A DNA stretch of 64,000 nucleotides from Balanoglossus misakiensis. Lineage: Eukaryota; Hemichordata. The stretch is from NCBI GenBank assembly GCA_040954595.2, contig CM082584.2:8494001-8558000 (forward strand), written 5' to 3'. Below, in pieces: positions 1-14,100 of the stretch. Each line of letters begins with the position of its first letter. The stretch's first letter is position 1. The position numbers and the translations under genes were made by a program. The notes below the pieces were generated by a model, which was not told the origin of the DNA, made no database searches, and worked only from the letters and a program-made list of their open reading frames with translations.

Positions 1-623
1 TCAACCATTATCACTCAGTCACCTGTAAGTCTCCTTCCAATTCTCCCACATTAGATGAAAATGTTATAAACGCACAAATGCATAAATTGCGACGGTCAAC
101 CGAATTCGCTCCCTTTCATTTCGCCCCGACAAAGAGAGCCGTCGTTATCAGCCACTTATGATTAAAAGCCCTGCACGGGCGGGGCCCTCGCTGGAGGCCA
201 TTCAGCTCGAGAGCTAATTTCAATACATTCCACAGCTGACCCTTAAACAATGGGATGAATAAATGCGACCTTTCCTTGAACTTTTACTGACCGGATGGCA
301 GTTGACAATGAACTCGGTGACCTATCGTGGTGGATCTTTTTTTTAAAATCAATAAAAAATATCCTTTTTAATGTATCAGCTTTACCTTTGTACAAAATGA
401 CACATTCATTTCAGTCAAGGTTGAATCTTCACAGTTCAAAATTGACCCAAAAAATCTGGAAAATTTGCATTTACGCTTATGAAACTACAATGAGTGACGT
501 ACATTGTATGACCAGACAGACCTTACCCTTCTCACCCCTCACCCCCTCAAGAAGTGGTATAACCCAACTCATTTCACAAAACGGTCTGTCCGTTCCACTT
601 TAGATAGTTGTAGGTTAACTCAC
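1..623. other. Left edge, intronic; nothing recognised
   Basis: This lies downstream (minus sense) of the last C1 exon. No exon with a phase-1 acceptor and an open frame was found, so it reads as intron of the p85-like gene. Confidence 0.4.
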
Positions 624-3228
624 CAGGTCCGTAACTGTCTCTCCTGGTGCGGTCGCCCATCTCTTTATTGCATAATGGCAGTCCCGTCTTAGCACAGCAT
701 CGGTGGCAACTGTACCCGCAGTCTGCAAGAGCCCAGACGACGGCGCAAATTGCTCGTTAGATTCAAATTGTGAAAAAGTGAAGACGCTTCCTGCCACTGA
801 TCAAATGGAGATCTCCGCAGTGGGGCAAGAAGAGCTCCAGACAGAAAATTTGCTCTCAGAGAGAAAAAAGACCACGATTTGAAGTTGTTAAGTAAGATTC
901 CCCCCATACATCTCAGCGTGTTGCATTAATGATGTACGTCTAGCGTTCCTTTTTGTCTATGCGAACACGGGGGGAACTAGCCGGGCCGATTCTCCCAGGC
1001 ACCGGTTCCGAGAAATCAGGCAGCAGCGGCTACTTTGTAACAAAAGCCAGGAACGTCAACGTGGTGGGACGCCCATCACATGCCGAGACTCGGGGGGAAA
1101 ATCGATGCATGGCATCGGTGCATTTGACAAGTCAGAGTGAATATAGGACAGACAACAATTCCACAGTTAGATCTGTCTGTTAATGGCTGATAGAGCTTGA
1201 GTGAAATGATTTTCTTTTTTTTTTCAATAGCCCAGATAATTCTGAACCGCTTTTTGAAATCACATCTGATGTCTACGGCCCCCAAATAAATCTGGTGACA
1301 GCAGCTCTGTTTGTGTGAATAGCCAAAATCTATTGTGTTAGAACAGTCTCCGACTCGACAATTCATTGAGTTTAAATAAAATGAACAAATACACAAGCTT
1401 CAGATTATGAAGTGGTTTTTGAAGAAATTTCGATAAATGACACGCAGCAGAAGCTTCAAAGGCCCAGCTGTGAACTGTATATTTCAGCCCTCAAGGTTCA
1501 ATGGTCTCTTCTTACCTTGGCATTGGAGTCCCTGTCTGGTCAGCCCGAACATGAACTTATTACACTTGTCACACCACTGCAGGGAAGAAAAACTGTGCTC
1601 TTGAAAATGGTGGTCCGATGCCGGTCGGTTCGCTGTGACAATTGAAATAGGCAAGAGTCTACTCGTTACCAAACACGGCAAAACCAGCTTCTCTAATTAG
1701 TTACTAAAAATACACTCCGACACCTCTCTCAGACACGACTAACACACCTCTTCGAAACATATCTTTGATTTGGTGAAAATTATAAAAGTTGACAAACTAT
1801 ATTTCATGCATTTGCAGATGGGTACATGTTTGATCAAACTAATCACGAGATTTACCACTAGTGTTTGTTTGTTTGTTGTTTTGTTTTGTTTTGTTTTAAA
1901 TAACCAATAGATCGCTCACCCTCTTCTCCGACAGCAGACGGGTGCATGGTGGTCGATTCCCGCATAACCGAGACGCCCCGACACAACTCATCCCGGGTGA
2001 TCAGAATGCACTGACGCCGGAATTCGTCCACTATCCCCATGCGCTGCAGAACAATCAAAAGAAAAGTGTCTCGCTTTAAAAAGGGTGGGGATAGAAATAC
2101 GGACTTGTGTCATCATTGTGTATGCTGTGAAAGTTTTTTTTTAATCAACACATTTCAAACGTACTGAGATACAGTATTATTACTCTATATATGGATCTAC
2201 CAGCAGATTTTGAAAAAGTGTTGATGCAATGTTTGTTGTGTCTGGTATTGTTCTGTGACATGTATTATCTTGTATTGTATTGTACAGTTTCAAATTTAAT
2301 AACTCACAAGCAACCTAATGTTGACGGTCTCAGTAACACTTCTGATCGCCTATTAAATACTGCGCAAACTAACTGTGACCTGTGTTTTGCTTTCCACTCC
2401 TGCCATATGGGTGGGCAGGCTCCGAATGAAAACACTGAACGCAGCTGACTTTAATTAATATGAAGACAAGATTTCGCCGCAAGACTGCTAATAAAACATA
2501 CACCTGTGCAAACTAGCATTTTCTCACCCCTTCTATAAAGCAGGTTTCAACAGGTTTCACTATAATTACATGTAATTATGATTTTAAAAAAATATTTATA
2601 ATAGCTTCACATAAGAGGCTCACAAGATGAGGTCAAATTTCTCTCCTGCAGTTCATTAATTGGATTTCAACTAGGCACGGCAAGACTCCATTACTGATGT
2701 TGTACCAGTAATTTTCCCAAAAAAGCAGACAAAGTAAAAAGAATATGGGTACCCACAACGTCCATTCTTGTACCTAACCCAATTCTGTGAAGGCCAACCA
2801 GTCACTGTAACTGGTGCAGGGGAACTGAAATACCATGTTAAATCACAAATGCTCTATTTTGATTTTCAATGCATGCAGGGTGACCCAAAATAGTGGCTTT
2901 TCCAACTCATTCTTTGTCAGTTTGATCGCACAGTGTGGTAACATCACCAGGGCACTCACTACAGCCAAGTAAAAGCGTTCGCCACACAGGCACGTGCAGG
3001 TGACCTCACGTTTTAGTTGAAGGCTGGTGTGCCTTAAATAGAAACCATCCATCATTTATTTTGACGCAGAACCGTTGGCTATTATTGGGTGTGACTTTTT
3101 AACATATGGCAGAAGCAGTTGGCCGCATGTGAAGATGAGAAGTGGAAGACAATGTTGGGTATGAAGATGACCTGGTGTACAAAGACTGATGCACAAACAA
3201 ACCCTGTGTGTGTGCGTGCATGTGCATG

Positions 3229-3264
<36 letters not shown>

Positions 3265-5186
3265 CATGCATGTGTGTGTATGTGTGTGTGTTCATGTCTG
3301 TGTGTACCGGGGGTATGCACATCTGTGTATGTAAACACACGAGAGCGTTCCCTGAGATACCCGTCCTCAATTGGCATGTACTTACCACCAACATCTGGTC
3401 ATCCAGGGCCTCGAGCTTTGCACCATTTATGTCCTTGGATTTGAATAAATCTGCATAGCGGTAGAGATCGGTGACTGCCATCCAGTTAAGTACTTGTTCC
3501 ATACTCCACTTACTGACAGGCTGGGGGAAAAAAATACCATGATCATCTTGTAAGTTTTCTGACAAGAAACTGATTTCCTTAATGCACACGTGTATTAGAC
3601 AAGAGTATTAGACAGATCAGACCAACATGCTGGTGGTCACTCATTTGCTGATTGCCGGACTTAATCCCTCACTTTGATCCAATTATCCCCCCCTGGACGT
3701 GGCAAATATGTTGATCGAACGAGTCAATTCTCAGAAAACTCGTGAATTCGTGAAAACGTGATTCTCCCAAGTGGCTCCCGCACAAACTAATCAGAAATAT
3801 AGGCGACAACAATCACGATGACCTCTACACAGCGGAGGGAGTCACGACACAGCTTTTCTGACCGGTGCATTGATTCCCACCTGGGGGTCGTCCGCACACG
3901 GCACCGCGAGCGCCAAGCGCCACTTACCAAAGATAATTGACAGTACTCCGACGTGGTGTTGGGATCGGTGCGAGCACAGCTGTACAAATTGGAGAACGGA
4001 GAGCACACATGGTGGAAGCAGCTCTGGCACAGCTCGCATCGTTTTCCCGCTTTTCCGTAACCCCAAATGTAATCTTCGCCTGTTTTGGAAGGAATGGAGC
4101 CAAGAGTCTTCATGTGTACATGGCAGGTGTATTAAAACTGTGCTGTATTGATGATCAGGGGTAGGGACTACGGTGGGGTGGGGTGGGGGCAAGTTGCAAC
4201 TGATATTCTTCGGTATTAAAAAAGGGACGATGTCACAGTGCACTAAATGCTTGATCCAATGAAATGAAGAGACGCTGGTTGCAGTTTTTGCAGGATTCTA
4301 TGTGTGTGTGTGTGTGTGTGTGTGCGTGCGTGTGTCACTGTGTGCATGTGTGTATGTGCTTGCATGCATGTATACATGTTCAACCGATGTTTCTGTATGA
4401 CGTCTGCCATCTGCCAGGGTACCCAAAGTCTACAGTCATATCAGTGCGTCAGCCTACGTGCAGAGACTGCGCTGCATTACCCCCGCTGCACAATCAAGAT
4501 ATTGATCCGATGTTAACGACAGAAATATCAATTGTAACCCTAATGCTTTGAGCAGCGTTCGGTTTCCCCCCTTGGCCTGCGCGGATGACATTCAAAATTG
4601 TCAATGTCCAATCGCTGAGAATCTGCGGATTGGAACGATGACAGCGGTGCGCTTTTCCCGTATCGACGCACGGACGCAAGGGACATTGATTTTCTAAAAC
4701 CATCAAGATACCTGCCATTGGGTATCCATAAATTTTTAGGCATGCATTGATCAACTGGTACCCCCTAATTGAGCCGTTAGTATCATCACCTTCACCTCAA
4801 TGGAAAATGATTTGAATAAATCCTGCGAACATACACGACACTCATAAAATTATTGTTCATTTTGACAATGCTTTATTTCACTATGATGTCACACCATTAT
4901 AATGACGAGTAATTTAATTAACAGACTGCTACACTATACAGTTGGTTCACAATTTATTTCAAATTGCTTTAGATCTTACTTGGCAAGTCTTACACTTACA
5001 GTACATAGGGCATTATTTAAGTTTAACACACTGCTACGCAACATCAGCAATTTCAACACAAAACCGATTGTACATCATTAAGAGGGAACGCTACAGCAGC
5101 TAAATAAGCAGACAGGTACTCACAGTGTTTACAGAGTTGTGGATTGGAGAAATAGTTATCCAAGATATTATGTCCCCTTGATGGTG
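624..5186 (-). CDS. C1-SAM-C1 exon block
   Basis: Six exons joined in frame. 5124-5186 plus 3928-4079 give one C1 domain split inside its second CxxC: H-x12-C-x2-C-x13-C-x2-C-x4-H-x2-C-x8-C, with the hallmark CEDYIWGYGKAGKRCELC. 3386-3520 plus 1920-2043 give a SAM domain (WSMEQVLNWM, LYRYADLFKSKDINGAKL, then MGIVDEFRRQCILITRDEL). 1516-1632 plus 624-722 give a second C1: H-x12-C-x2-C-x13-C-x2-C-x4-H-x2-C-x7-C, with CDKCNKFMFGLTRQGLQC. C1 domains bind diacylglycerol or phorbol esters at membranes, or act as protein-binding folds; both keep all zinc ligands. SAM domains mediate oligomerisation. The block ends in phase 1 at a GTGAGT donor and continues left of the window. Confidence 0.88.
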
Positions 5187-8100
5187 CTGAAAGAGAGCAG
5201 AGAAGAAGAAAAGAGGACGATTAAAAATGGCAGAATCATACCCGCAAATTGTAAATTCGATCTACCTGGATGGAGAAGAAAAAATCAAGACATGGTCAAG
5301 TACACACAGACAAGTCTTGGGGTACTTGTGCTCTCACACTTCATTTAGTCGTCTGATCATGCAGCTGTTACAACTGCCCAAACCGATCATGACCAACTTT
5401 TTGCAACCCCGTTTTTATCTGCACCAACTGTTCCAGGTATCGCAAGACGAGCCCAGACACGACGACTACTTGATGCCGCCAGTGAAGTGTCTGAAGGACA
5501 GTCTCCTCCTGCCCTGTCCTCAAATGGACAATGCTTTTTGTGCGCCGACTCTCATAATCATGCATATTTCATCGGCCACCGGCACGTGTGCGACATGTGA
5601 GCGCATGGCGAACAGACGTGTTTCTAAATTTGACTCCAGACACCTACATGTATTGACACAAAAGCCATACTTTTCACAGGAAAAACGGTCACGGTAACCC
5701 CCTTTTCGGAACAGACTCAGATTTGGAAGAAAACGTGTACATTTACCATAGTTGTACATGTAACAGACACACCTCCATATACAAGAAAGACACACAGCTA
5801 CTTTGACATAAGTCATTACGCAAACTTCCACATAAAGCGTAACAGACAGAATCATATGTACGTACGTACCCACTGGTGAAATAGATACCACAAACCTGAC
5901 AGACTGTGTATCTACATATAACACAGTTAACAGACCCAACTCCGCATGTGAAACAAAGACACATGTCTAGTTTGAACATCACTCAACGTGACTTGTACCA
6001 TCTGGCATACATACGCAATGATGGGAGTTTCAATGAGATCACTCTTTGTTGTACAGTTTTAAATTTCGGAAACATGTATGCTTATGTAAGCATTCTACAT
6101 AAAGGTAACTGGTACTTATGACAGCATCTACATGTATCTCCTTATTGTAGTGTATGAAATAGTTCCAGAAAATTTTAGAATCATCTTCTTCTTAATTAAT
6201 CAGGTCATAAAATGAGAAACGCTAACTTCTGATGACATGTAGTCAAACACATGATTAATTAATGTGGAGAAGCAATATTCACCCACCTTGTACTTCCATC
6301 AGACACATGGTTTTTTGATACTCTTATATTGAAATGCCCTTCAAAGACGCTGTCTACGGTTTTAAAGGCAGGCCTGCTATTGACTTATTGATTCACACTA
6401 ATGCACCGCGCGTGTATAGGTCTACAATGATTAGAGGTACTTACAGCTCAACTGATTCTATAAAAATCGCAGCTAAAGAACTGTCATTGTTGGTGTAGGC
6501 TCCATCCTATTAAACTACAGAGTCGTACTATCCAACCACAGAAAACCGACTTCAAACTTGTAGGTATTCCTCTTAAGACCACGGTGTTTTTTTTGTGCTA
6601 ATACTGCAAAAAAAATGATGGCAATTGTGGTACTTTTGACGTCACTAACTGTCGCCGTGGTTACAGGCAAGTCACCACAAAAGTTCAGATGGTCGCCACA
6701 GCAACCCTAACGGCAGCGGCAAGTTGGCATGAAAAAAAATGAGAAAATGCACACGTCACCACAGTAGACATCTATCGCCATGGAGACTAACGATATTCAA
6801 TTATTAAAAGTATGAGATGCTGGACGGCCGCGTCTTTTACGTTGAATGAACGGGATCATAATTCAGGCCAGTTCTTTGTTGCGATTCCCCAAACCCTGGA
6901 TGCAAGTTTCAACATATAACATCACGGGGAAGGTGAACTTATCTGGCTGAGATTATACAATGCCATTATTAACAAGGAGTAGCCCAGACATAATTATGAG
7001 CAAAAAAAACAACCAAAATGTCGTGCAACCCCGAATTCAGTTTCCAGGAATTGCATCCCAAAGGTGCAGTTAAAGAATCCTTGTAATCTCATGTTCCTGT
7101 TAGTGTTATTGTTTATTACCATCACATTACATTTTCGGTCTAATTTTATCAGCCTGAGCCAATTTAAGGACTTTTCTCGTTCAATTTCAGACAATTTACC
7201 TGATGGGTCGGTAGCTGTTGCTATCGTTACGTGCAAACTCTTTAATTAAGCTCTACTGAGAGCAATTACAGTAAACACACACGAGTGAAAGGTTCATCAT
7301 TTTGTCACCAAATGAATTGATGCTGAGTGTTGAGAGAAATTGGTCAGTCTGTCCTGCCACACAATACAATAATTCTGCACACTGACCACCACAGTGTTCC
7401 TGCCAAACATCACAAGTCACAAAATTTATGCAAATGCACACAGCACATGTACCGAGTTATAAGCACTTTTCTACGTGCAGTGTTGTTCACAATGCCTTCT
7501 CACAAATTCACGCCAGGAATGTTTTCTCATCCAACTAGTTAGCATGAACTGCGAGGGAGGTGGGGGGTTTGATTGTCAGAAAGAAATTCATTATCCCAAC
7601 ATCCGCAATTTAAAAGCAATTTATAGATAATTTTTTTTATTTTTAAAAAAGAACTGAATAAACAAAACTATTTGCAGTACCATGGGGCTATTTTTCCACA
7701 AATTATTCATCATGGACGTAGTAACAACAGGTTTTATAAATGACTTTTTGAAGGCGACTTCCTCAATTGTCTGTGTTGCTCACCTAAAAATGGATACACA
7801 AGGTCTTATGATGAACAGCATTTATCTTTTTACTTTCTATGGATAAAAGCAATTGATTATCTCTCTCAAATCAGACACAGTTACCATACAATTTATCTTA
7901 CTTATATAAATTTACTTTCATTCGACTGAGCCATGTGCACAAGTTGGTGAAAATGCCCAGGAAGGGACATCTGCACATACATCTTTTAACAGATGGTTTC
8001 TTCCTCCGGCTAATACTCATAAATTCATAATCATATGTGGGGCACAGCGACCCCGGCATTTCTGCACGTGTTGTTAGGAACATGCCACAAACACTCCATG

Positions 8101-11100
8101 CATGCAAATTTCCATCAAGAGATCCTGCAGGAAGAGATTACACACTCTTGTTTGAAACTGACTCTTCACTTCCCAGCTGACATAACCATTTTCCATGGCT
8201 TTTATATTCGACCAGCTTCAATAACACGTTCTTTTGAATTTCACAATATCATTTGGGGAGGGCAATTTGTTTGAAAACGTAAACTGACACACTCGGTTTT
8301 GATTCACGCATTATTCGATGAGGAGATTTCATTTCCTTTGCCCTCCACTCAATTTACTGCAGAGTTGAGTACACTTTAATCAACAAACACTCGTGTCATA
8401 GTCATTTTTCATTTTTTTGGGGGGAATGAAAGCTTGTCCTCCACCTATATATGAAATCTGCTGGATTGTTTTTACTCTTCACTTTCTTATTCTATTCAGT
8501 GGAGCTTAATTCCCCATGGATCTTAATATCATTATATTACAAGCTCGCATTTGTGTGGTTTCCTGTGATAGCAATCGCATCTTGCGGACTGATGATGAAT
8601 TCTGGGCACACGTACCCCCTCTTCACGGCTGCTCGCCGTTCCATCCATCATACGAAGGCAATCGCCGAGATAAATCATTAGCAAGAGATGCAGTGCCTTT
8701 GGATGCATCTGATGGAGCTGTGATGTCAGCGTTGCTAGGCAACCCTGCATCATTTCTATGTCATGGGTAGATGTGACCTTTTACATTTTTTTTTTTTTTG
8801 CGTGTGTGACTGTGAGTGTGTGTGCGGTTAGCAGTCATTTCGACCGTTCCTTGAGAGGTCTCTCCCCCGACCTTGACCGCACGTTTACCTCACAAACCGA
8901 TGAAGTCGAAACTCTTAATCCGATTTCGATGACGGGGATCGAATTATATTTTCCGAAGGTGTGGTGGGATGCACGTTTCCACGTACAGTGCAGCTTAGGA
9001 ATAGCTTTCCAACTGCACCAACACTGGGTCAGCTCTGTTTAAACACTGGGTCAACTCTGGGTTGGCACCCTATTGGCGCTCTAATTAGCACCTATTGGGC
9101 TTGTGTTTAACTGGGGTGTTCCAAAACAATAGGGTGCACCAAGGTGCTAACACTGAACAATGCCAAGTGCCAGGGCCAACAGATTCACACCTTTGTAACA
9201 CTTGGAACACACAGGCTAACACTGTGTGCCAAAACAATAGGGTGCGCCAAGGTTTAACACCTTTGTAGCACATGCTGACACTGAACAATGCCAAGTGCCA
9301 GGGCCAACAGATTCACACCTTTGTAACACTTGGAACACACAGGCTAACACTGTGTTGGCTCATTATAAACACCGTGTCAGCAAGTTGTTAGCAAATTGGA
9401 AAGCTATTCCTAAGCTGCACTGTAGCTTACAGGCTTTTCAATTATTTGGAAGCACAGTTTAAAATTTCTTTTAAGTTAACAACACCACTGGTGGACCAAC
9501 TCCTCAATTCTAAGCTTACGGAAATCCATTACCCTCCCTCGATGAAGGACTAGGCTTACGGGTGTAAACCCGATTCTTATCCTATAAACCTGACAAGATC
9601 AAGAGTGATGTACCCGGGCGCCATGCCACCCCCTGCGGCAGAAACTCTACCTGCAAAAGGACATGGTATCCCAAGTTGAAATCTTGGTAGCTGGGGAGCT
9701 CTATTACACGCAGCACAAATTTTCTGTAACGAAAACTTGTGTGCATTTAGGCACACAGACACTCTGGCTCAGTTTACAGTTGAAATGAAATTGTCTTGTC
9801 TTGCGTCACGAATGTTCATTCAGGCATCACTGTTGCGTCAATGCAAGATTTTTTTTCCTCAAACAAGACACATATACTGGGGAAATTCACCATGTTTTGA
9901 TAGAGGAAGGAAAATTCCACTTGCTATCAAAGGTGTACTAACACACTGTGCTCTTAGTTGTTGTACATCATGTACGCTGAGCTAAAAACCAAATATAACA
10001 ATGCAGGATGACCATATGGCAATTTCCAGGAAATTCATCATGAATGGCATCACATGCATTTCAAACGTGCACAACGTGTCACCGTAGTAACTAGTTGATA
10101 ACCTTACAGGTACAGTCGGACATACTTCCTTTCCCTAGTTGACTGTGAACTTGAGCGTCATCCCCATGGGTGACGCCCGACGATCACAGGATGTTCGCAA
10201 TGCCAAGCCTATGTAGGGTGAGTGGTCAAGCATGGACTAGACTGTCATTGTCACTAACACAATGGATATAGCGCCCTCTTACAAGCAAAATTTGCAACAG
10301 CTTTTATGTAACTATACTACTTTCATGGGAAATTACTAGGCCTGTGCCCAAGTATAGTGTCCTGATGTGGACAGTGCAAAACACTTGTCTTGTGAGTGTC
10401 ATTTACATCTGAGCACAATTTTGAATACGCCAATATGCAAATCAATCACATGACTGAATCTGACCAATCTGGAAAACTTCCGGATAATCCACAGCTTGCA
10501 GAATCAGGCAAATTACTGTAAAGTTCACTGAATGTCAAAGTAAATGCTAAAGCGAGTTTCGCAGAAAATACACGATCAACCGTGTAATCTTTTCTACGTA
10601 TTGTTGCATAAACCGTCAAGCACAGCTGTGCTGTGATTGGTTCAACACATGTGCATAAGGTGGCCGGCAGCAGATAATTTTTGACTTCACCATCTTGCAA
10701 CGTCCCAAAGTGCTGCCAAGAAACACAATCTAGCAGTTTCACAAATGATCTCATTTGCTACGAGATGCCAAAATTCTGCATGTTAAAATTTAATGCCACC
10801 CACTTCAGTATAAAATCTATGGGGCCTTTAGGCCTGGCGTTTGATAATCTCATTGCTAAATTATTTAAGATATACATTTCCTGCATCTGCCTTCAAAGGT
10901 TGTGTCTATGATAATTATCTATTTTTCGACTTGCTTTTTTTCCCTTCCTTTATTTTCTGATTTGGGGGACATGGACAGTCTTACTGACATATTTCGGTTT
11001 ATATTTTCACTTTTGGTACCATGGTAACAACTTCTGTGTTACGGATAACAGTAAAAGCGATTCATGGTACAGTGATCAGAATTGCACACACTACAGTGTC

Positions 11101-14100
11101 AATTTTATATGTATCAGACTAGATTTCCTGATAACTTACTCAAATCTTGATTTGGAATAATAAAATAAATGCTTCTATGAGTAAGAACTCATCTGGAAAC
11201 CAGTTGATAACCGGGACAAAAATTACACACAATGGTATACTCTGTCCTTGCACCATCATAGAAACCACAATGCTAGTAGTGTGTGTCAGCTGCCATCTAC
11301 TTAGATAACAACTCCATGATGATAGCTACAGGTGTACAATTCACACTGAAAATCGCTTCAATTATTAATTTCCAGGTGTTCACTCTTCACAGTGCAGATT
11401 GATACAGTTGACAAGGTTTGCTTTGGTAAAGAGTAATTTCAACTCCAGCTCAAACCTTACGATTTTTCAATTTTGGTAAAATTAAACACTGGATAAAGTC
11501 CCCGCCAAGATTTATTACAGGCTGGACATCACAAAGTCAATGACACATCAACCGTTATTGACTTTGCACTTGAATTTTTAGGGAGGTGTCTTAATTGCAA
11601 TGTTGGAGGGCTTTCACAAGAGGTCACGGGTCACTTGCAGTGGTTGCGAGACCCCCCTTGTCAGAGGGTTTTACATGCAGGCCAATGAACTCCACAAGGA
11701 CGTAAGATGTTAATCAAGTTATGATTTAGGACTGCAGCTAAAAAAGGTTTACATGGACCTTAAACAATGTAATATATGTGACAGCTCTTAACACGAAACT
11801 TCGAGATTAGGCATATTAATAGACTCGCATCTGGTGATTTATACATTTGCATAATAACTCAATGTTCACGATATTTCATCCTTGCCCTCTGCCCACGTTT
11901 CAAAGAAAATCTTGCGCCGGGTGTTCTGTTGCAATGAAAGTGATAATGGGTATTTTCACTGTCTATGCCGCCTGATGTTATGTCAGTGACCACAAAAGAT
12001 GGCTTGGCAATAAAATGACATGTACGTGGTTAATTATATCATTCCAAGAAATTACCTAGTAAATTACGTGGCACCACCGTTAATTAAACCAAAGGGATAG
12101 ATCTTATAACAAAAGGGATCTGTTGGAGGTGCTGGTAAGTTGGAGGGTACTGTGAAGAGTCTCAGGCCATTGAACTGTGCAAGGCCACCAAGACACAGGG
12201 TTTGCCTACAAGCTGCAGGCACGCACCCATAAAATGCAGTGTGTGCGACGCGACCGACTCAGCCGAACTTTAGACGATGCACGTATTTATAGAAATGCAC
12301 AGTGATTTACGCATTCATAACTCTTCATAGTACATGTACGTGTGTCTTCTGCTCAACCTCCGCTTGGCATCAGAGTTTTAAATCAATTTTCCAAGTCTGA
12401 TGAGCGTGGGGATATTTAAGTGAGAGGGATAAAAGGTACAGGGAAAAATATGGCAAAATTTTGAAAGTATTTCCATATTTTCGAAGTCATGGTTATAGAC
12501 GAAGTCCAGGGGGATCTTTATGTTCATTGCTCTAGAAACACACTTGCCTTTAGAAAATATGCTAAACAAATTCCATAATTGACAGAAATCCTAAATAAAA
12601 CTTGCATTTGTACACAGTACCAGCAAATGCCGAGCATGTTAATATTTTCACATTTCAACATTTGCAGTGTTTGCCACAATGTTCATATTGTTAATAACCA
12701 CCTGTGCACAACCAATATTTGTGCGGGCAAAGTCCAAAGTTATTTTTATAATCTCTGACGACAAGAATCCACTTGTGAACATTTTTGCAAATAAAAAATT
12801 GTCAGTGTACACGTAATTTGTTGCCATCCCATAAAATGATGCCCAGGTCAGGCAAATCGCAGTCAGATGCTCCAGTAGAATAGTGAGAGGTGCAGAAACT
12901 AAATGCTCTCATTGTATATATACGATTGCATAATTTGATACTCTGCAAACCTTGAAATGTGACAAGTCTTTTCAAAACTGCACACAAAGTTCCCTGAGGC
13001 CAATTAAATCTCAGTCAACATTATGATTTTTCTGAATACCCTATTCTCATATTTAAAAATATAATTACCCTGCTCGAAAGAGATATCATTTTTGCAACCC
13101 TTTGATACGACATTTTTGAAGGTCATCCGGGAAATATTTTGCGGCAAAATAGGGAATCAGGGAGCACCTGTGCTGGCCAAGAAAAAGGATATTGATTTTT
13201 GGAATGGCGTGTTTTGACCACCTCAGTTGCTGATAAATTTCCTTGGGAAAAGCACAGAATTTGTAATAGAACGCACAATATCAAGTTTTCATGCATTTTA
13301 TGGTTCACTATGTTGCTTTCTCTGTGAAATTGACGACATAGCTCTTCTTAATACATATGTATTTGCAAAATGACTATCTCAGCATTAACCCTCTCAGACC
13401 AGCATTATGGGTAATTTCACATACTGTGTGCTGCTGAACACAATTTGATACTAGTCACTAGCATCTATTGTCAATAGACAACAAAAAATGTGAAAAGAGA
13501 TATTTTTGCTGGTTGTTATTTCCTAGAACTGGAAGATGTTCTGAGAAAACTTGGCCGCATGCTATCATCCACACACACTGGTGTCTATTTTCTGTATTAT
13601 AATTGAAAGCTGACATGAAAATTCACCGCAAAAAATTGTAAAATATGGTGCTGTCGACGAAGGATAGCTGCAACAAAGAATGACCTAATTTCGTGCACAT
13701 TAACGCTCAAAGTACAGATGACCTATTTTTAATTATTTCTCCCTGAGAGATAATAATCCCCTCTTAAATTACTGTAAAAATCCAGAAACCCAACACCCCA
13801 TTTAAGATTTTCAAATTTCAACATATCTCATCTCTCCCCCAGCATTTTGCTCTTTGGAGGCCGTCCATAATCTGCCGGACAAATAAGTTACACATGTGTG
13901 GAGGCAGCTTATTGCCATTGTGATGTAATCGGTCCGCTAGTTCGATGATAAAATGCAAGTCAGGGGTTTTCGTTTACCATCCAGGGGTCTGCCTTGAGGT
14001 CCCTGGTGAACTCATTTCAGCCTCATTAATTTACGATCTAAAAAAAAATTGATCATGATGTATGAGATAGTCAATTTGAAAATGAAAATGAAAAAAAAAC

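Noticed and set aside
3056-3589. 177-codon minus-strand frame
   Set aside because: Only the 45 codons of the SAM exon (3386-3520) are real; the rest is intron and translated CA microsatellite.
10446-10754. 102-codon minus-strand frame
   Set aside because: The sequence looks like a dispersed intronic repeat; no domain, no splice support.
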